Source: Sarocladium kiliense
Taxonomy: Eukaryota; Ascomycota; Sordariomycetes; Hypocreales; Sarocladiaceae
Assembly: GCA_030734395.1 (NCBI GenBank)
Contig: JAUZTG010000044.1
Coordinates: 62,001 to 126,000, forward strand
Direction: 5' to 3'
Length of the DNA stretch: 64,000 nucleotides
Numbering within the stretch: the stretch's first letter is position 1; the number at the start of each line of letters is the position of its first letter. The notes under the pieces are model-generated. The model saw nothing but the letters and a program-made list of their open reading frames with translations. It was not told the origin of the DNA and did no database searches. This document shows, in pieces, positions 1-11,031 of the stretch. Both the position numbers and the translations under genes were made by a program.

Positions 1-199
1 CGCCCAGGGAGCGCTGGTAACACTGTGTTCCTCGACGGTTTGGGGCAAGCAGCATGATTGCCATAGAGAGACTTGATTGCTTGTATTCTGACTACACTCC
101 AGGCCTCTCGCCGTGCATGCCCCTCCTTGGGCCTCCCTTTGGAGTTATGTCATCTGATTCCTCGGTTTTTGTAAAGCTAACATTGTCAACCATCCACAG

Positions 200-354
200 T
201 CCAATCCCTGCTTCTTGTCCCTCCTGTGGGAGGCGAGGTGATCACAAAGTCCCAGCGGCTGCCTGATAAGATTGCGCGACTGAATCCTGACTTAACTTTC
301 CGCGACGAAGTCCCTGCTGAGCAGGTGAAGAGACCATTGCTCATTGCTTCTTAG
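200..354 (+). CDS. possible terminal exon of a gene entering from the left edge
   Basis: A plausible last exon runs from a splice acceptor (CCATCCACAG, with a GCTAAC branch-like site about 20 nt upstream) to a TAG at 352-354. It would encode about 51 residues ending in PLLIAS. Composition is coding-like, with PPVGGEV and LPDKIARLNPDL inside. I could not find a convincing donor for the preceding intron, nor identify the family. The upstream part would lie outside the window or in 1-170. Low confidence. Confidence 0.3.
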
Positions 355-1069
355 AAGGGTAGCATGCTTGGAAGCGATGTGTCAGCAGCGGGCGAGTCGC
401 GAAGCGTTGACTAGGACAAACCTGAGGGCACAGTACTGTCTCGTGGAATTAGTCGTGACAGGTCGACAAGAGCGATTGACACTGTGAGCTGGGAGGAATT
501 ATCGAGTCAACGGCTTCGCGTCCCGATGCGGCAGAGGGAGTTGATCGGTATTCACGCTATTGGTTCGATTATGATAGCAGGAGATGAGAGGGGCGCAGTT
601 AATGCAATGCATGGGCTGGGCGCAGCTTCATCAAGTACATTTAAAGAATTAGGGACACACGGATATGCCGTCGACCCCAACACACGGATTACACTCATAC
701 ATTCAGGGCGTTCAGTCGCATGCTCGTTACTACCCTTCCGCCCGGTTCTCCTTGGCGTTCTATACTTAGATATGAGAAGGACTTGTATCATGCGCCTTGC
801 AAGTAGTCAACAGGGCTAGAATCGTCATCAGCCCAAGTCCTACTACAAGCAACCGCCGCAATGGATCGGAGAACTTCGAGTATAAAGCACCTTTGGAATG
901 TGCAACCGTAAATTGACGTTATGCACGTTCTAACTTTCTCTACGGTAGCAAGTTCTAAGCTGTCGTACCAGCTTTCGACTTATTATAAACAAATTTTATT
1001 GTATGTCGCGCATCTACAGAGCAATTTAATGGCTTGCTGATAACGTCTAGAAGAAGAAGGAAAAAAACC

Positions 1070-1513
1070 ATGTTTGGGAAATATTATCTCCTCGTTCTGG
1101 CCGGCAGCCTGTCCATGGGTACCAGTCTCCCCTCTGCCAGCACTCACACGAACAACGACGACCTAGTCACCACAGGTATTAACCAGTGCAGCCCCACCGG
1201 TCCCGGATTCTGCAACCTCTGGATCATGGGCGAGAGAATCGTTGCAGGTTCACGCTGGGAGGTCCGGCGTGACTGGACAATATTCAACAGCGCCTGCGAC
1301 CCCATTGGTGGTGGCGATCAGCTCCCCAACGGACATCATTCGCTGACATCGCAGCTACGATGGACAGTTGAGCTGGACATTGCGGGTGGCACCATGCCGC
1401 AGGGTGGGTTCTGGTACGCGGGCCGGTATACGGACTTGGGAGCCGCGTACTGCGAGCAGTGCGATGTTTTCGCCCAAGGTCATTGTTGTCGCATCGCATT
1501 TCAGTGTAATTAG
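1070..1513 (+). CDS. small secreted cysteine-rich protein (147 aa)
   Basis: Single-exon gene for a 147-residue protein. The ATG at 1070 is preceded by AAAAAACC, a good fungal start context; the in-frame TTG further upstream is not needed. The N-terminus (MFGKYYLLVLAGSLSMG) is a typical signal peptide, with cleavage expected around residues 19-24. The mature part has eight cysteines: NQC and GFC early, SAC in the middle, then a C-terminal cluster YCEQC...HCC...FQC. Eight cysteines suggest a disulfide-stabilised extracellular protein. Size, secretion and its place in a transposon-rich region fit a candidate effector, but I recognise no family and see no catalytic motif. The gene-like assignment is well supported; the role is inference. 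Confidence 0.7.
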   Translation: MFGKYYLLVLAGSLSMGTSLPSASTHTNNDDLVTTGINQCSPTGPGFCNLWIMGERIVAGSRWEVRRDWTIFNSACDPIGGGDQLPNGHHSLTSQLRWTVELDIAGGTMPQGGFWYAGRYTDLGAAYCEQCDVFAQGHCCRIAFQCN

Positions 1514-1912
1514 GTAGTGAGCCAGCAGGGTTATCAAGAAACGTCGCATGTGACATGCCTTTCTAGTAAGGTACTCAAATGCTTGCAAGCACCTTTGAAG
1601 CTGGAAGGCGCTATTCTTGGTCCTATTCCCACATGTGATGATTCAGTGTCTAACTACCGAATTGATCTTGTCTTCCCTTGTATCGTTGTTGATGCCAAAG
1701 TTTACGTGCTTCTCATCTACAAAACCTGAAGGCACCCAGAGAGTGATGTGCTGGGAGTCAGACACCAAACCCAAGTGGAGTTGCAACTGTAGGCGGCATC
1801 AAAATTGAAGGAATCCACTTTTGACAGTCATCAACCAACATCGCCTTCACTGACACGGCTCCGTAACACTTGGAGGCAGGCACGCAGCAAGGTGACAACT
1901 CAATTGTGTATT

Positions 1913-2160
1913 TCAGTCATCTGCTATCCTAGTAAAAACTGCCGCGTGCAAATCAGCAGCGCACTTGGCGACTATGTCCTGAAACAATGCTGATCTATCT
2001 GCTTGCTGCTGAAGCTGTGTCTCTAGCAAGGCTTGCTCATCGCACAATTGGTGGACTCTTTCCTCGGCAATCAATCTCTCCTCGCGTTCTTGCGGTTGCT
2101 TGCCTGACTAATTCCTCGTTTTGGTGGGTAAGCCTCTTACTTTCTTCCCTGAGCTATGTG
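1913..2160 (-). pseudogene. coiled-coil protein remnant, C-terminal end
   Basis: On the minus strand a frame ending at TGA (1915-1913) reads as Glu/Gln/Arg-rich helix, including ERLIAEERVHQL and ETQLQQQADRSALFQDIV. Further upstream the same pattern continues in a shifted frame (NEELVRQ, THQNEE), which suggests an indel. It resembles the coiled-coil tail of a larger fungal protein whose 5' part is not recognisable here. Residue composition is the only evidence. Confidence 0.3.
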
Positions 2161-2370
2161 ACATACCGTATTTACAACAGCACCGGGAGATATAATGCTG
2201 CCCATGCCAATAACGCAGCCTGGCTCTTTTATCAGATTCCGCCTCGATGCTCTTCCCGTTTAGTCAGTGCACAGCCATAGATTGCGCCCCTGTCTATTCT
2301 TTCCGCGTACTATGGAGTTTCTGTTGCTGTATTCCTCGTCGGTTAAGCGCAAACTAGGGATTGCAGTCCC

Positions 2371-2890
2371 ATGGAGAAGGCGACGACGGCACAGGTGGTA
2401 CATGACATGACGCTTGCGAAGCACATCGACGTGGAGGTTCCGTCGCAGACGGAATCACGGTCGAGGCGGGTTCTGAACCTGCTGGGTGACAACAGCCAAC
2501 AACTGGTCTCCGGAAGCGGCGTCCGGTCAACACCAGGGCTGCCTCCTCTGTATCATCATCATCCAAACATTGGAACAAGAAACTCTTCCGCCTATGTGAT
2601 GCTTCTGGAGAGCTCACCTTTGAACTGGTCAAGGACGGAATCTGTCCCTCTGATTTTGACGGCAACGATGTGTTACTCCTCGACGACGGGGGTAAAGGTG
2701 TATCGGTCTGGATCAGGGGAGGAGCGAGCAAAGCGGAAAAAGCGATGTGGATAAGAGTGGCTCAGGCGTACTTGCGGAGATTGCAGTGTGAGCAACAGGA
2801 TGCAGAGGATGGGTCGTATTTGGTTCCGATCGCGAAGGTCAAGGAAGGGGCTGAGTCCAAAGCCTCTAGGAGAGCAATTGAGGCGCAGGC
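2371..2890 (+). pseudogene. gelsolin/villin-type actin-binding protein, 5'-truncated and frameshifted
   Basis: Two overlapping frames give one gelsolin-like protein. The first frame (from 2371) reads TAQVVHDMTLAKHIDVEV followed by SRSRRVLNLLGDNSQQ. Near 2496-2503 the reading shifts by one base, and the second frame continues with KHWNKKLFRLCDASGELTF, DGNDVLLLDDGGKGVSVWI, then GASKAEKAMWIRVAQAYL. The DVLLLD...VSVWIG-like core followed by GAS...EK...A..YL is the signature of gelsolin repeats in the severin/fragmin/villin family, which cap and sever actin filaments. Homology ends near 2890, before the stop at 3038. The N-terminal repeats are missing, there is no start with a leader, and the frame is broken, so this is a relic. 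The upstream breakpoint lies at or before 2371. Confidence 0.7.
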
Positions 2891-4204
2891 AGCGAGTTGG
2901 GATGGATCAGATGGTGCCGGGCGTTGGCTCCTGTTTCTGTTCATGGGGTATCCCGAGGTTGAAAGTGGACGACTTGGCCAAGTCGTCTTGAATATCAATA
3001 CAGTGCTCAGTGTGTCGATCACCGGTCCTAGACGATGACGAGGCTCGTGGTGCGTCACGGGCTGACGTGACAACAGCAACAACAAGTATGAACCATTTTC
3101 AACCATGTTGCCTTCTTGTTGGGTATAGTACGATGTTTGTAGGTAATGAGCGTGCCCGTTTACCTGTTTAGGAGAAGTACGGGGCGGTTGGAAGGAGCTA
3201 TTTTGGAAGCCTAAGAAGCGGCTATTTGTCCCTAAATCGTCTAGGGATAGTCCAAGGATCGAAGCGGATTATGGAGTCCGCATGGGGAAAGGGTTGCATG
3301 GTACGATTTCACTAGGAAAGGGCCAGATTGCGCGTATAAGGGATAGCTCGAGGGATGCATCCAGTCTCGTCAAACGTATATGGGCATGCGTGCGTGCGTG
3401 ACATGTGGTGGTCACGATAGTCCGCGTCGCTTGCACGGAGCTAGCCGCTAACAAACTTGCAGCAAAGTGAGTATGCGGCTCTGGTACTTGGAACGCCCAG
3501 GACTCTAATTGTTTTGCCTGCCAAGATGCCGTGCAACCTCCTGCTGCAGTACGTTGATACGAGGCACGCGAAAAACAAATATCCCTTAGAAATCATCCAT
3601 TTGTGTCAACTCCTAGTTCGCCAAGCAGAATGCTGACGTTGCTGCGTGGCGCCGAGCCAGGCTTCGACAGGGTCTCCAGGGCCAAACAGTGGTGGCCCCG
3701 CGTGGGTGTCGTAAGTGACCCGTAGCAAGCGAAGGACGTAGATACCGTTGACGGGATCATCTGCAGTTTTCGTGAACCTGACTCAAGCTAAGCCCGCTTC
3801 CGACCTAGTCAGAGACAATTTGCCAGAAGAGACAGGGGAAACATACGCAGCCTGTCTCTTTAGGTCCAAGTTTTTGCAAGCAGTGTTGGGATGGGTAAGC
3901 AAAGTTTTGGGCCGTTAGAACGGGTACCGTCTCCGCCAATAGCCCTCCAAGAGGCGCCACGCTTCCGCTGCGATTGGGCTACCATTGACATCAAGACAAG
4001 ACGAACAAGAGGCAAGACTAGAGAGACACTTTTCTTGTGCTTTGCCGGTGATTCCTTGACTCTTGACTTTTGAAATACATTGCGGTCTTGCGTTGATTTC
4101 TTGCGAAAGCTGGTCTTCCAGAGACCAGAAAGGACAGACAGACAGACAGACAGACCCTGATCGACACGTTCTCTCCTTCCGTTGACCGTCTGTCTCTTTC
4201 CACA
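2891..4204. other. intergenic, no gene recognised
   Basis: Short overlapping ORFs on both strands show no domain, splice structure or coding bias that I trust. The last 70 bp form the leader of the downstream gene and contain a GACA microsatellite. Confidence 0.5.
4133..4155. repeat. (GACA)n microsatellite in 5' leader
   Basis: Nearly six uninterrupted copies of GACA lie 50-70 bp upstream of the ATG at 4205, probably inside the transcribed leader. Confidence 0.9.
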
Positions 4205-5146
4205 ATGAGACTCCCATCTGCCGTTTTGGGTGCGCTCGCCACTGCTGCGCCGGCGGTAGTGTCGACACTGGATCTGCGGCTGCTCACTTACAATGTCCGG
4301 CTCGCGACCAACCGGCCGGGCGAAAACGAGCCGCGATGGAATCAACGGCGGCCTCTGATGACGCAGCAACTCAAAGACGAGAGCAACGAGAACACGCTCA
4401 TGTGTTTCCAAGAGGCGTACCATCATGTCATCGAGGACATCAACACCGACCTTGGAGTCAGCTGGTCGTGGGTCGGCCGGGGCCGCGATGACGGCGATAT
4501 GAAGGGCGAGTTCTCACCAATCTTTTACCGCAACGATATCTGGGACGTCAATGCCAGCAATACCTACTGGCTGAGCAAGACCCCCGACAAGCCCTCGAGG
4601 TCATGGGACGCCAAACACAATCGCATTGTTACCGTCGCCGAGCTCATTCACAAGGACTCGGGTGACAAGCTCGCCATCATGTGTACCCACTTTGAGTGGA
4701 AGGGTAAGACCGCTCAGGCGAGATCTGCCGACATGATCCTGGACCTGGTCGGCAGCTACAGTGAGGACGTTCCCATCTTTGTCGCTGGCGATCTCAACCT
4801 AGAGCCTGGAGAGAAACCATATAGGATTCTAACTTCCGAGCTCACCGATTTTCGAACTATGGCTGCTGAGTCGAGCATGAGTGGTGGTGGTGGCGGCTTT
4901 ACTCAGGACAACCAGGAATCATGGCTTGGCAGTGACGGTGACGAGCACATTCTGACCTATACCGGCTTCACCGACAAAAAAAAGGACATGCTCATCGACT
5001 ACATCTTCGTCAAGTACAATCTTGGCGTCAAGAGCCCGCACTACTCGGTGCCCAGCAACATCAAGGATGGCAAGTACATCTCGGATCACCGGTCAGTGAT
5101 TGTCGATGTGCAGGTCCCACACCCTTATGAGCAGAATCAATTATGA
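4205..5146 (+). CDS. secreted endonuclease/exonuclease/phosphatase-family protein (313 aa)
   Basis: Single open frame of 313 residues, ATG at 4205 to TGA at 5146. The N-terminus is a signal peptide (MRLPSAVLGALATAAPAVV). The mature protein carries the EEP (DNase I-like) fold motifs in order: LLTYNVR near residue 28, CFQEA near 68 with the metal-binding Glu, FSPIFYR near 102, THFEWKG near 160, AGDLNLEP near 196 (Asp and Asn), DYIFVK near 266 and SDHRSVI near the C-terminus with the catalytic Asp-His. All expected catalytic residues are present. EEP proteins cleave phosphodiester or phosphoester bonds in nucleic acids, phosphoinositides or sphingolipids; the substrate cannot be read from sequence. 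About 300 residues is a normal length for the secreted fungal branch. There are no introns and no breaks. Confidence 0.88.
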   Translation: MRLPSAVLGALATAAPAVVSTLDLRLLTYNVRLATNRPGENEPRWNQRRPLMTQQLKDESNENTLMCFQEAYHHVIEDINTDLGVSWSWVGRGRDDGDMKGEFSPIFYRNDIWDVNASNTYWLSKTPDKPSRSWDAKHNRIVTVAELIHKDSGDKLAIMCTHFEWKGKTAQARSADMILDLVGSYSEDVPIFVAGDLNLEPGEKPYRILTSELTDFRTMAAESSMSGGGGGFTQDNQESWLGSDGDEHILTYTGFTDKKKDMLIDYIFVKYNLGVKSPHYSVPSNIKDGKYISDHRSVIVDVQVPHPYEQNQL

Positions 5147-7133
5147 CTAAAAGATGGCATAACTCGGCATGTGTTTAGCGAAATGCCTGACGCTGCTGGT
5201 TCACTGCGACAGCGAGGTGGCAACGGTGGTGGCGCTTGGGATCGGATGGGATTGATTGGCATCACTACTATCACGACTTTGGTTTTATCGTTATACGGCT
5301 TTTTGTAGGCCCGGAAGCATGCGAGTGCTCAATATACCCTGCTATGGCTTTTGTTCTTAATATAGACGCCAGGAGCTCCTTTAGAAATGCTTCAGCGGCT
5401 TCAGGTGCGATCTCTTGTTCGCTAGAATAGGTGAAATGATGCTGTGCACTGAGCTCATACGTAAGCGACAATGGTCTGTCTGCCAGACCAGGAGCTAGGC
5501 CAGTCTGCTGCGTAGCCGAGTCGGCAGCCCGATGAATTGAGTTGATGATTTCTGTTGAGTCATGTTGGTTTGCGGCGAACAAAAGCGTAGCTGTAGCCCG
5601 GGTGGGTATCAATATGTTGAGCAGGCCGACAGCCTCAAGAAGCAGGTCACCATTCCTCGATCCCTTCAGTCTAGGGTTGTCATAGACGCACTCCTGGCCC
5701 TTCTTCGCACAGGACCTACACGAGGGTTTTCCCCCACCGCACTTTGTAAAAACGTGGGGTTAGCAATTCCATAGTGCCCTTGTCGACGACAGGACGGGAC
5801 CATGCTACAGGATTCACTCAGGGAGACGGAAACGCCTCGAACTCACGCGGGTCTTTTTGATGCGGCAGAAGTTACAGGCGATAGGTACTTCAATCCGTGA
5901 TCAATTGGAACCGTCATCGTAGAGTCCGGGACGCGGGGTCGGGAGTCTTCCGAGAGCGATGTAGGAGCCGGCAAAATGCGAGTACGAGTCCCCTGCGGAT
6001 TCTGATGATCCCGTGCGCTCGAAGAGTTCATATCGCGCTTTCTTCTCGGCAGAGCGAACAAATAACAAGCTGGAAGAAGCGGCTTCCTGGTACAATGACA
6101 GGCAGGAGGAGAGTAGGTAACAGGACTGATCGATTAGAAGGGGGAAGGTTTGAGTCGGCTTCTTCATCCAGAGCCACCCGCCGAACATTTGTCACAGAGA
6201 TAGTGATGTGCCCATGAACAGCGGCGTATTCTCGTTGCCAGCTAGCCATGAACTGCTTCCGATACGCTTTGACAGTCCCTTGACCTGTATTTCTACAACG
6301 TCAATGCCAAACGCAACCTCCTTTATGAAGTCTTCAGAGACTTCAAATTGCAGGCGCTCGGGTTGTCATCAGTGTGTTCTTCGGCGTAACAGCCATTAGC
6401 ATAACCACAGCAATTGATGAGACACCGGAGGCCATCGTACTGGTTCCAGAGACCAATGATGCGGTTGTACTCCCTCAACATTTTGTCCTCGACCTTCTTG
6501 AAGACGACGGAAGTGGTGATCCCTTCAGTGCCTTGCACGGGGCCCTTGTTCTTACCTCCTGCCCCTGCTGTCGAGGGCCTCCTACCTGGGGCTATGCACG
6601 GGGCCGCCTTACCCAACCATTCGGCCATTTACGACACAAGAGAGGTATCGAGGGAGATATCGCCGGAATCCGGACGCAGCCGGCTGTACGACATGCGGTC
6701 TGGCTGATTGAGCATGGGCCAGATTTGACATCCGCGGCCCTAAATGCGAGACAACCCTCCGCGGACTCATTCGAGGTGTCCTACTCCTTCGATCTTCAAA
6801 ACATCCTCTCTCAAATACTCAAACATCAAATCTATAACCCGTCCCAGTCTAAATATCTCCATCTCTAGTTGGGATCATTTTGCCCCCTCGCATCGAACTT
6901 CCACCATCTAGCCAGTAGACTCCCCTCGATTCGGGGACCAGAGCTACGCGTTTTCTGTTCATTATCTTATCTGTTGCCTTCGACTGACAAGCTGTCACTA
7001 CCATTGTCTGCCATCTGTCAATTCAAATGTATAAATTATCATAGCGATCTTGAGATGATCACCATTCTACAGCGCCCACGGAGCTGTGAATAATTTTGCG
7101 ATGCAAAATTGGAGATGGAGGACTTGAACTGTA
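5147..7133. other. gene-poor stretch with one coding-like minus-strand frame
   Basis: On the minus strand, 5640-5271 holds about 120 codons of even composition (ATATLLFAANQHDS, then LSLTYELSAQHHFTYSS and AAEAFLKELLASI). This could be a C-terminal acyltransferase- or condensation-like segment, but I cannot assign it. ORFs at 6323-6868 overlap on opposite strands without support. I recognise nothing else. Confidence 0.3.
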
Positions 7134-7667
7134 TCAATGAACGACAAAATTTGGTGTCATGAGCTTCGTGGTTGGCTTTAGGGGAGAACGCTGAAATGCC
7201 ACGTGAACGAGTCGCTGTTCATCCTTGGCAATTACGCTACACAGCTGCGAATAATTTGGTTGAAAGTTGCCAAAGGGATACAGGAATGATCCGGCCATAA
7301 TATTTACGTGGAAGCAAGCAAATGCATCGGTGTGCGCGGAGTTGAGGCTTTCTTGAAGACAAAGTACCTGCATTTTGGCTTGGCACGGAGGGCGGCTCGC
7401 GACGCAGGGACGGATGTTAGTCGTTAAATGAGAACGGTTGGTAAAAATAACAATAAGACAAAACTCCAGCCAAGTCATGCTGTCTCGCCCAACATACCAC
7501 CCACGAAAATTCCAAGATCTGCGACGAAGAAAGAGGTACCTTAGTCGGCGAGCAAGTCCTGATTGAAGGTTGAAATGGAAGTATCTTCGGACGAGCCAGA
7601 GAATAGACCCGGTGATCCAAAGTGCACAAAAGGCTACAAAGTACCAGAATGCAGAATCAAGCTCCAT
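7134..7667 (-). CDS. unrecognised protein with N-terminal membrane segment
   Basis: A 177-codon minus-strand frame starts with MELDSAFWYFVAFCALWITG, a clear membrane-spanning or signal-anchor helix, followed by basic residues (WLVRRYF). A second hydrophobic stretch follows (WLEFCLIVIFT). The rest has no pattern I recognise and may contain unrecognised introns or be degraded. The layout, a short N-terminal membrane helix followed by a second one, would fit a fragment of a multi-pass protein such as a ferric-reductase-like enzyme, but no heme-binding histidine motif is visible. Confidence 0.3.
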   Translation of the reverse strand: MELDSAFWYFVAFCALWITGSILWLVRRYFHFNLQSGLARRLRYLFLRRRSWNFRGWYVGRDSMTWLEFCLIVIFTNRSHLTTNIRPCVASRPPCQAKMQVLCLQESLNSAHTDAFACFHVNIMAGSFLYPFGNFQPNYSQLCSVIAKDEQRLVHVAFQRSPLKPTTKLMTPNFVVH

Positions 7668-8214
7668 GGTGTTGCTGTTCTTTGCGTTGCTGCATAGTTG
7701 CCCGTCACGGTATCAGATGATGGCCATTTTGTATCAACATTTCGGTCCGTCATCACCTCTGAGTGTTAACTTAAGAACCTAAAAATGAAAATAATTGTTG
7801 TCCAGCGATAGGGGCACACCAGCTAAGCCCGCCAGCGGTAGGCAGGCCCTTGGACTATTGGCCAAGAATGAAGTCATACCGATCAAACTACCCACCGGAC
7901 AGTGCGTTCCTTGCCTTCGGAACGAAGATTCATCATATATTGCTGATCTGTGAACGTATATAATTTAGTAGTGCTTTATAGACATCGATCCTTGTATTCT
8001 AACCTAAGTACGAAAGAATCTCAGATGTGTCGTCCACGTAGTCACAATCGCGCCCTGTGACCCAGAACTCGTCGCCGGCATGAAAGTCGACGCCGGCCTA
8101 GCGCCCCTCGTAGCTTGGTTCATGCTTTCTCGGGCGACGATCATGACTAGTGCATTCGGCTGATAAGCGTTTCATCGTAATAGGATCAAACTACATAATA
8201 AAAGAGAACCAAGA

Positions 8215-9454
8215 TCATAAGACATACAGCGCTAACTTAGCCCTTGCAGTTCCGTGCTTCATTCGCTTCAACCCACCGTTGACTGTTTCGAGCCCTTCGA
8301 CTTTTTCATGCTCTATCGGAGTTACCTTACGCTCCCTTAACCACTGGTTGAGATTTTCCCAGAGCCACTTCCCAAGTTCGAGACCAGCAATAGACGTCTC
8401 ACCTGTGGGTGTTTTCCCCAGAACCTCTCCACTATACACCGGCACCGTCTTTACTCCTTTAATGTCCTCACCAAGGTATTTAATCGCAGTGGCCACTGTT
8501 GCTGGCTTCTCACAGCATTGAATGATCTTCGCCATGGTTTCGGCTTCAACGACAGTGTCGAAGGCACAATGGAGGTTCGGGGCCGCAGCATGTATCTTTG
8601 CCACGATGTCCGAATCCGTGTTCGCGAAGACGTGGTCAGCTCCTCTGGCTTTGACTTGAGCCATGCTCTCTTTGTTGGAAGTCACTGCGACAACAGAGTA
8701 GCCGGAAATCTTTGCGAGCTGCACGGCAAGTTTTCCTACACCACCATTGGCACCCTTTATACTTGTTAGCATTAGAATAAGGCCGTTATTCCTTCGTCCT
8801 CTACACACCCATATGAGTACTGCTGTACCAGGCTCGTTGGCGACTCTGCTTAGTCCTGCGCTGAGGTAAAGGCCACACGCTGCCGCAGAGAGACTGAAAG
8901 GGACGGTAGAGGCTTCCAGGATGGATATATCCCTGTCAATCTATTAAGCGCCGGTCAGTTTCCCTGGCTTTGGTACGTTCTCGGTTGTACGGATTGGTAA
9001 AGCGGTGCCCTTCGGGGCACTTTCTTCGTAAATTACCTTTGCGCAGTGATCCCCATGCACTAGTACGTGCGTTTGAAAGGAAAAAGCATCACTATAGCCG
9101 ACTGTTCCTGGCGCTAAAATGACGTCTCCTTGTTTGAAGCGTTGTGATTTGTTGGCATCTGAAACCCGTCCTGCAATGTCCATGCCAAGTACTGGATGAA
9201 GCTGGCTGTTAGCAGCCAGCTTTAGCTTTCCTACATGCCAGCGCGTAGTCAACCGGGCACGCAGACTATCGGGTGGGCCTACCATGAGGAAATGATGGAA
9301 TAAAGAGATTCTTGTCGATTCTCTTCCAGTCCAAATGATTCAGTGACGTTGCCAGAACCCTGACCTGTATTTGGGAATCGCCAGGAGGTGTAGGGATGTA
9401 GTGCTCTACTTCCAATTGACTGTGCGGTTCTCGGAGAACAAGTCGTCTTGCCAT
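8215..9454 (-). CDS. MDR-superfamily NAD(P)H oxidoreductase (zinc-type ADH/quinone reductase-like), 4 exons, 332 aa
   Basis: The frame looks broken until spliced. Exons are 9454-9283, 9191-9037, 8940-8809 and 8754-8215; they total 999 nt, with every junction in phase. Intron 1 (91 nt) has GTAGGC and CAG ends with a GCTAAC branch site. Intron 2 (96 nt) runs GTAATT to TAG with CTGAC. Intron 3 (54 nt) runs GTGTGT to AAG with GCTAAC. Spliced product: N-terminal GroES-like part (ATSLNHLDWK, then HVLGMDIAGRV, FKQGDVILAPG), then a Rossmann domain with nucleotide motif GANGGVGKLAVQLAK and VVAVTSNKE. The usual zinc-binding cysteines of true alcohol dehydrogenases are absent, which fits the zinc-free quinone-reductase/enoyl-reductase branch using NADPH. 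Length (332) is typical. Such enzymes often accompany secondary metabolism, but no cluster partner is visible here. Confidence 0.85.
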
Positions 9455-11000
9455 GGTGGACGAATGATAGTATATAAAAGAAAGAGGTCAAGTAGGAGGT
9501 GAGGTTTAACAACGGACAAAAGTCTCGAAGAACGGCAGACGATGTCCTACGCCTACAGCTGATATGCCTTGGGCTTCGGTCGTTATTATTTATTCAAGGT
9601 TGACCGTTCATATTGGTTCACTCACTCGTGTGTTTTGGAAACAGGCGGGTTGTGGAGGACCCTACGGAGATCAATGGCAAGTGAAAATCCAAGCACCAAG
9701 AAATACACGCACACAAGCGGCAGCCAAAGGGTTAGGTTCGGGCGAAAACCAGTTTGACGCGAGGTTGACGGGGAGTGCGTCGCTTCCTGGACTTGTTGGG
9801 GACTGCATGGCGGGCTTAATGAAGTGCAGATGAAGGGCGGACTGAAGAGCAGCGTTAGGACTTCCGTTGCTCTGCTTTTGGCACGACGTGGGGTAAAATA
9901 GCGGCTTGAGGACGAGGGAAGTATCAAGGTTATTAAGCTGGGGCACCTACGTGGGTGAGGCTGCAACCTGCGATCGCTAGAAGAGGCTGGCCCGGACTTT
10001 TCGACAAGATTGCCGCCGACAGGCCAAGGACGATGGCCGCTGTAATCCATCGGGAGGAGCTTACCAATAGCAACAGGGTATAGAACTCGTCCAGAGTTGT
10101 CGGACTATGCCACCCATTCTGGGTTGAGCGATGCCCTTGGCCTATTGTGGACCCTTGTTGCTTGGCAATCGCCTGACACCACATAACCGTCGGCGAGGGA
10201 CCGCATTTGTTCTCTATGAAAGTCGGCAAAAAACATCACACACAGCGAGAACGAAACTCTTGAAATCGAAGCAAGGAACAGCACCGAAAAACACCTGCTC
10301 GTGGGCACAATGGCCTCTATGGATCGCAACCGCCCCCCTTGGCATTGAATTGACCCGTGGGTGCCAATTATGCCTTCAGGCCAGGCCCCGACCACCTCAA
10401 CCATCAAGAGCACGCCGCGAAATATAACGCGTCTACGGACGACAGCATCACCGCCTGCCGCACTTGTCCCGCTCCCGACCTGCCTCTCTTTTCTCCTTTC
10501 TCCCAACCTTCACACCCCTTCCTACCTCCCTTCCCTTCCCACACCCACCCCCGGCTTCACACCAGCACATGAGACTAACGACTCTCGCACCTTGAGTTCT
10601 ATGTATGTGGCCCAGAAACCAATCACTATCTACCCTCCGTCCACTCGCTTCCAACCTGCACTCTTCCAACATCACCAACGCGAGCACTAGCCCTGTCGAC
10701 CACGGCGCGCAGCAGTGACACCACCTCATTGCCACCAATGTCCGCTTCGTTACTTTTCGATACTTTTCGACAATCCGACACTCTCCATCCGCCCCACTCC
10801 TCGACTCCCATTCACCGTCTCCCACATACATCTGGAGGCGCAGCTCACTCCAACGGCATCGAAATGGCAGCGTGCGATCGCGAGAAGGCGCGCGGAATCA
10901 ACCTTGATTCAAGCTATCATCGTCACCGCGACCCCTACTTTTGAGGAGGACCCTGCATCTGAGAGACGCCACTGATCTCCATTACGAAAGCACGACAGAA

Positions 11001-11031
<31 letters not shown>

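Noticed and set aside
484..819. 111-codon plus-strand ORF starting at GTG
   Set aside because: No ATG, no domain, and overlapped by an equally long frame on the other strand. Composition gives no coding signal.
2354..3106. Minus-strand ORFs opposite the gelsolin relic
   Set aside because: They mirror the plus-strand gelsolin code and have no motif of their own.
3860..4426. 188-codon minus ORF overlapping the EEP gene start
   Set aside because: Covers the GACA repeat and the antisense of a well-supported gene; low complexity (VCLSVCLS) comes from the microsatellite.
6323..6868. Overlapping ORFs on both strands
   Set aside because: Neither shows a domain or splice signals.
8150..9500. MDR gene as pseudogene with several frameshifts
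   Set aside because: Three in-phase GT-AG introns with branch sites restore a full-length protein.
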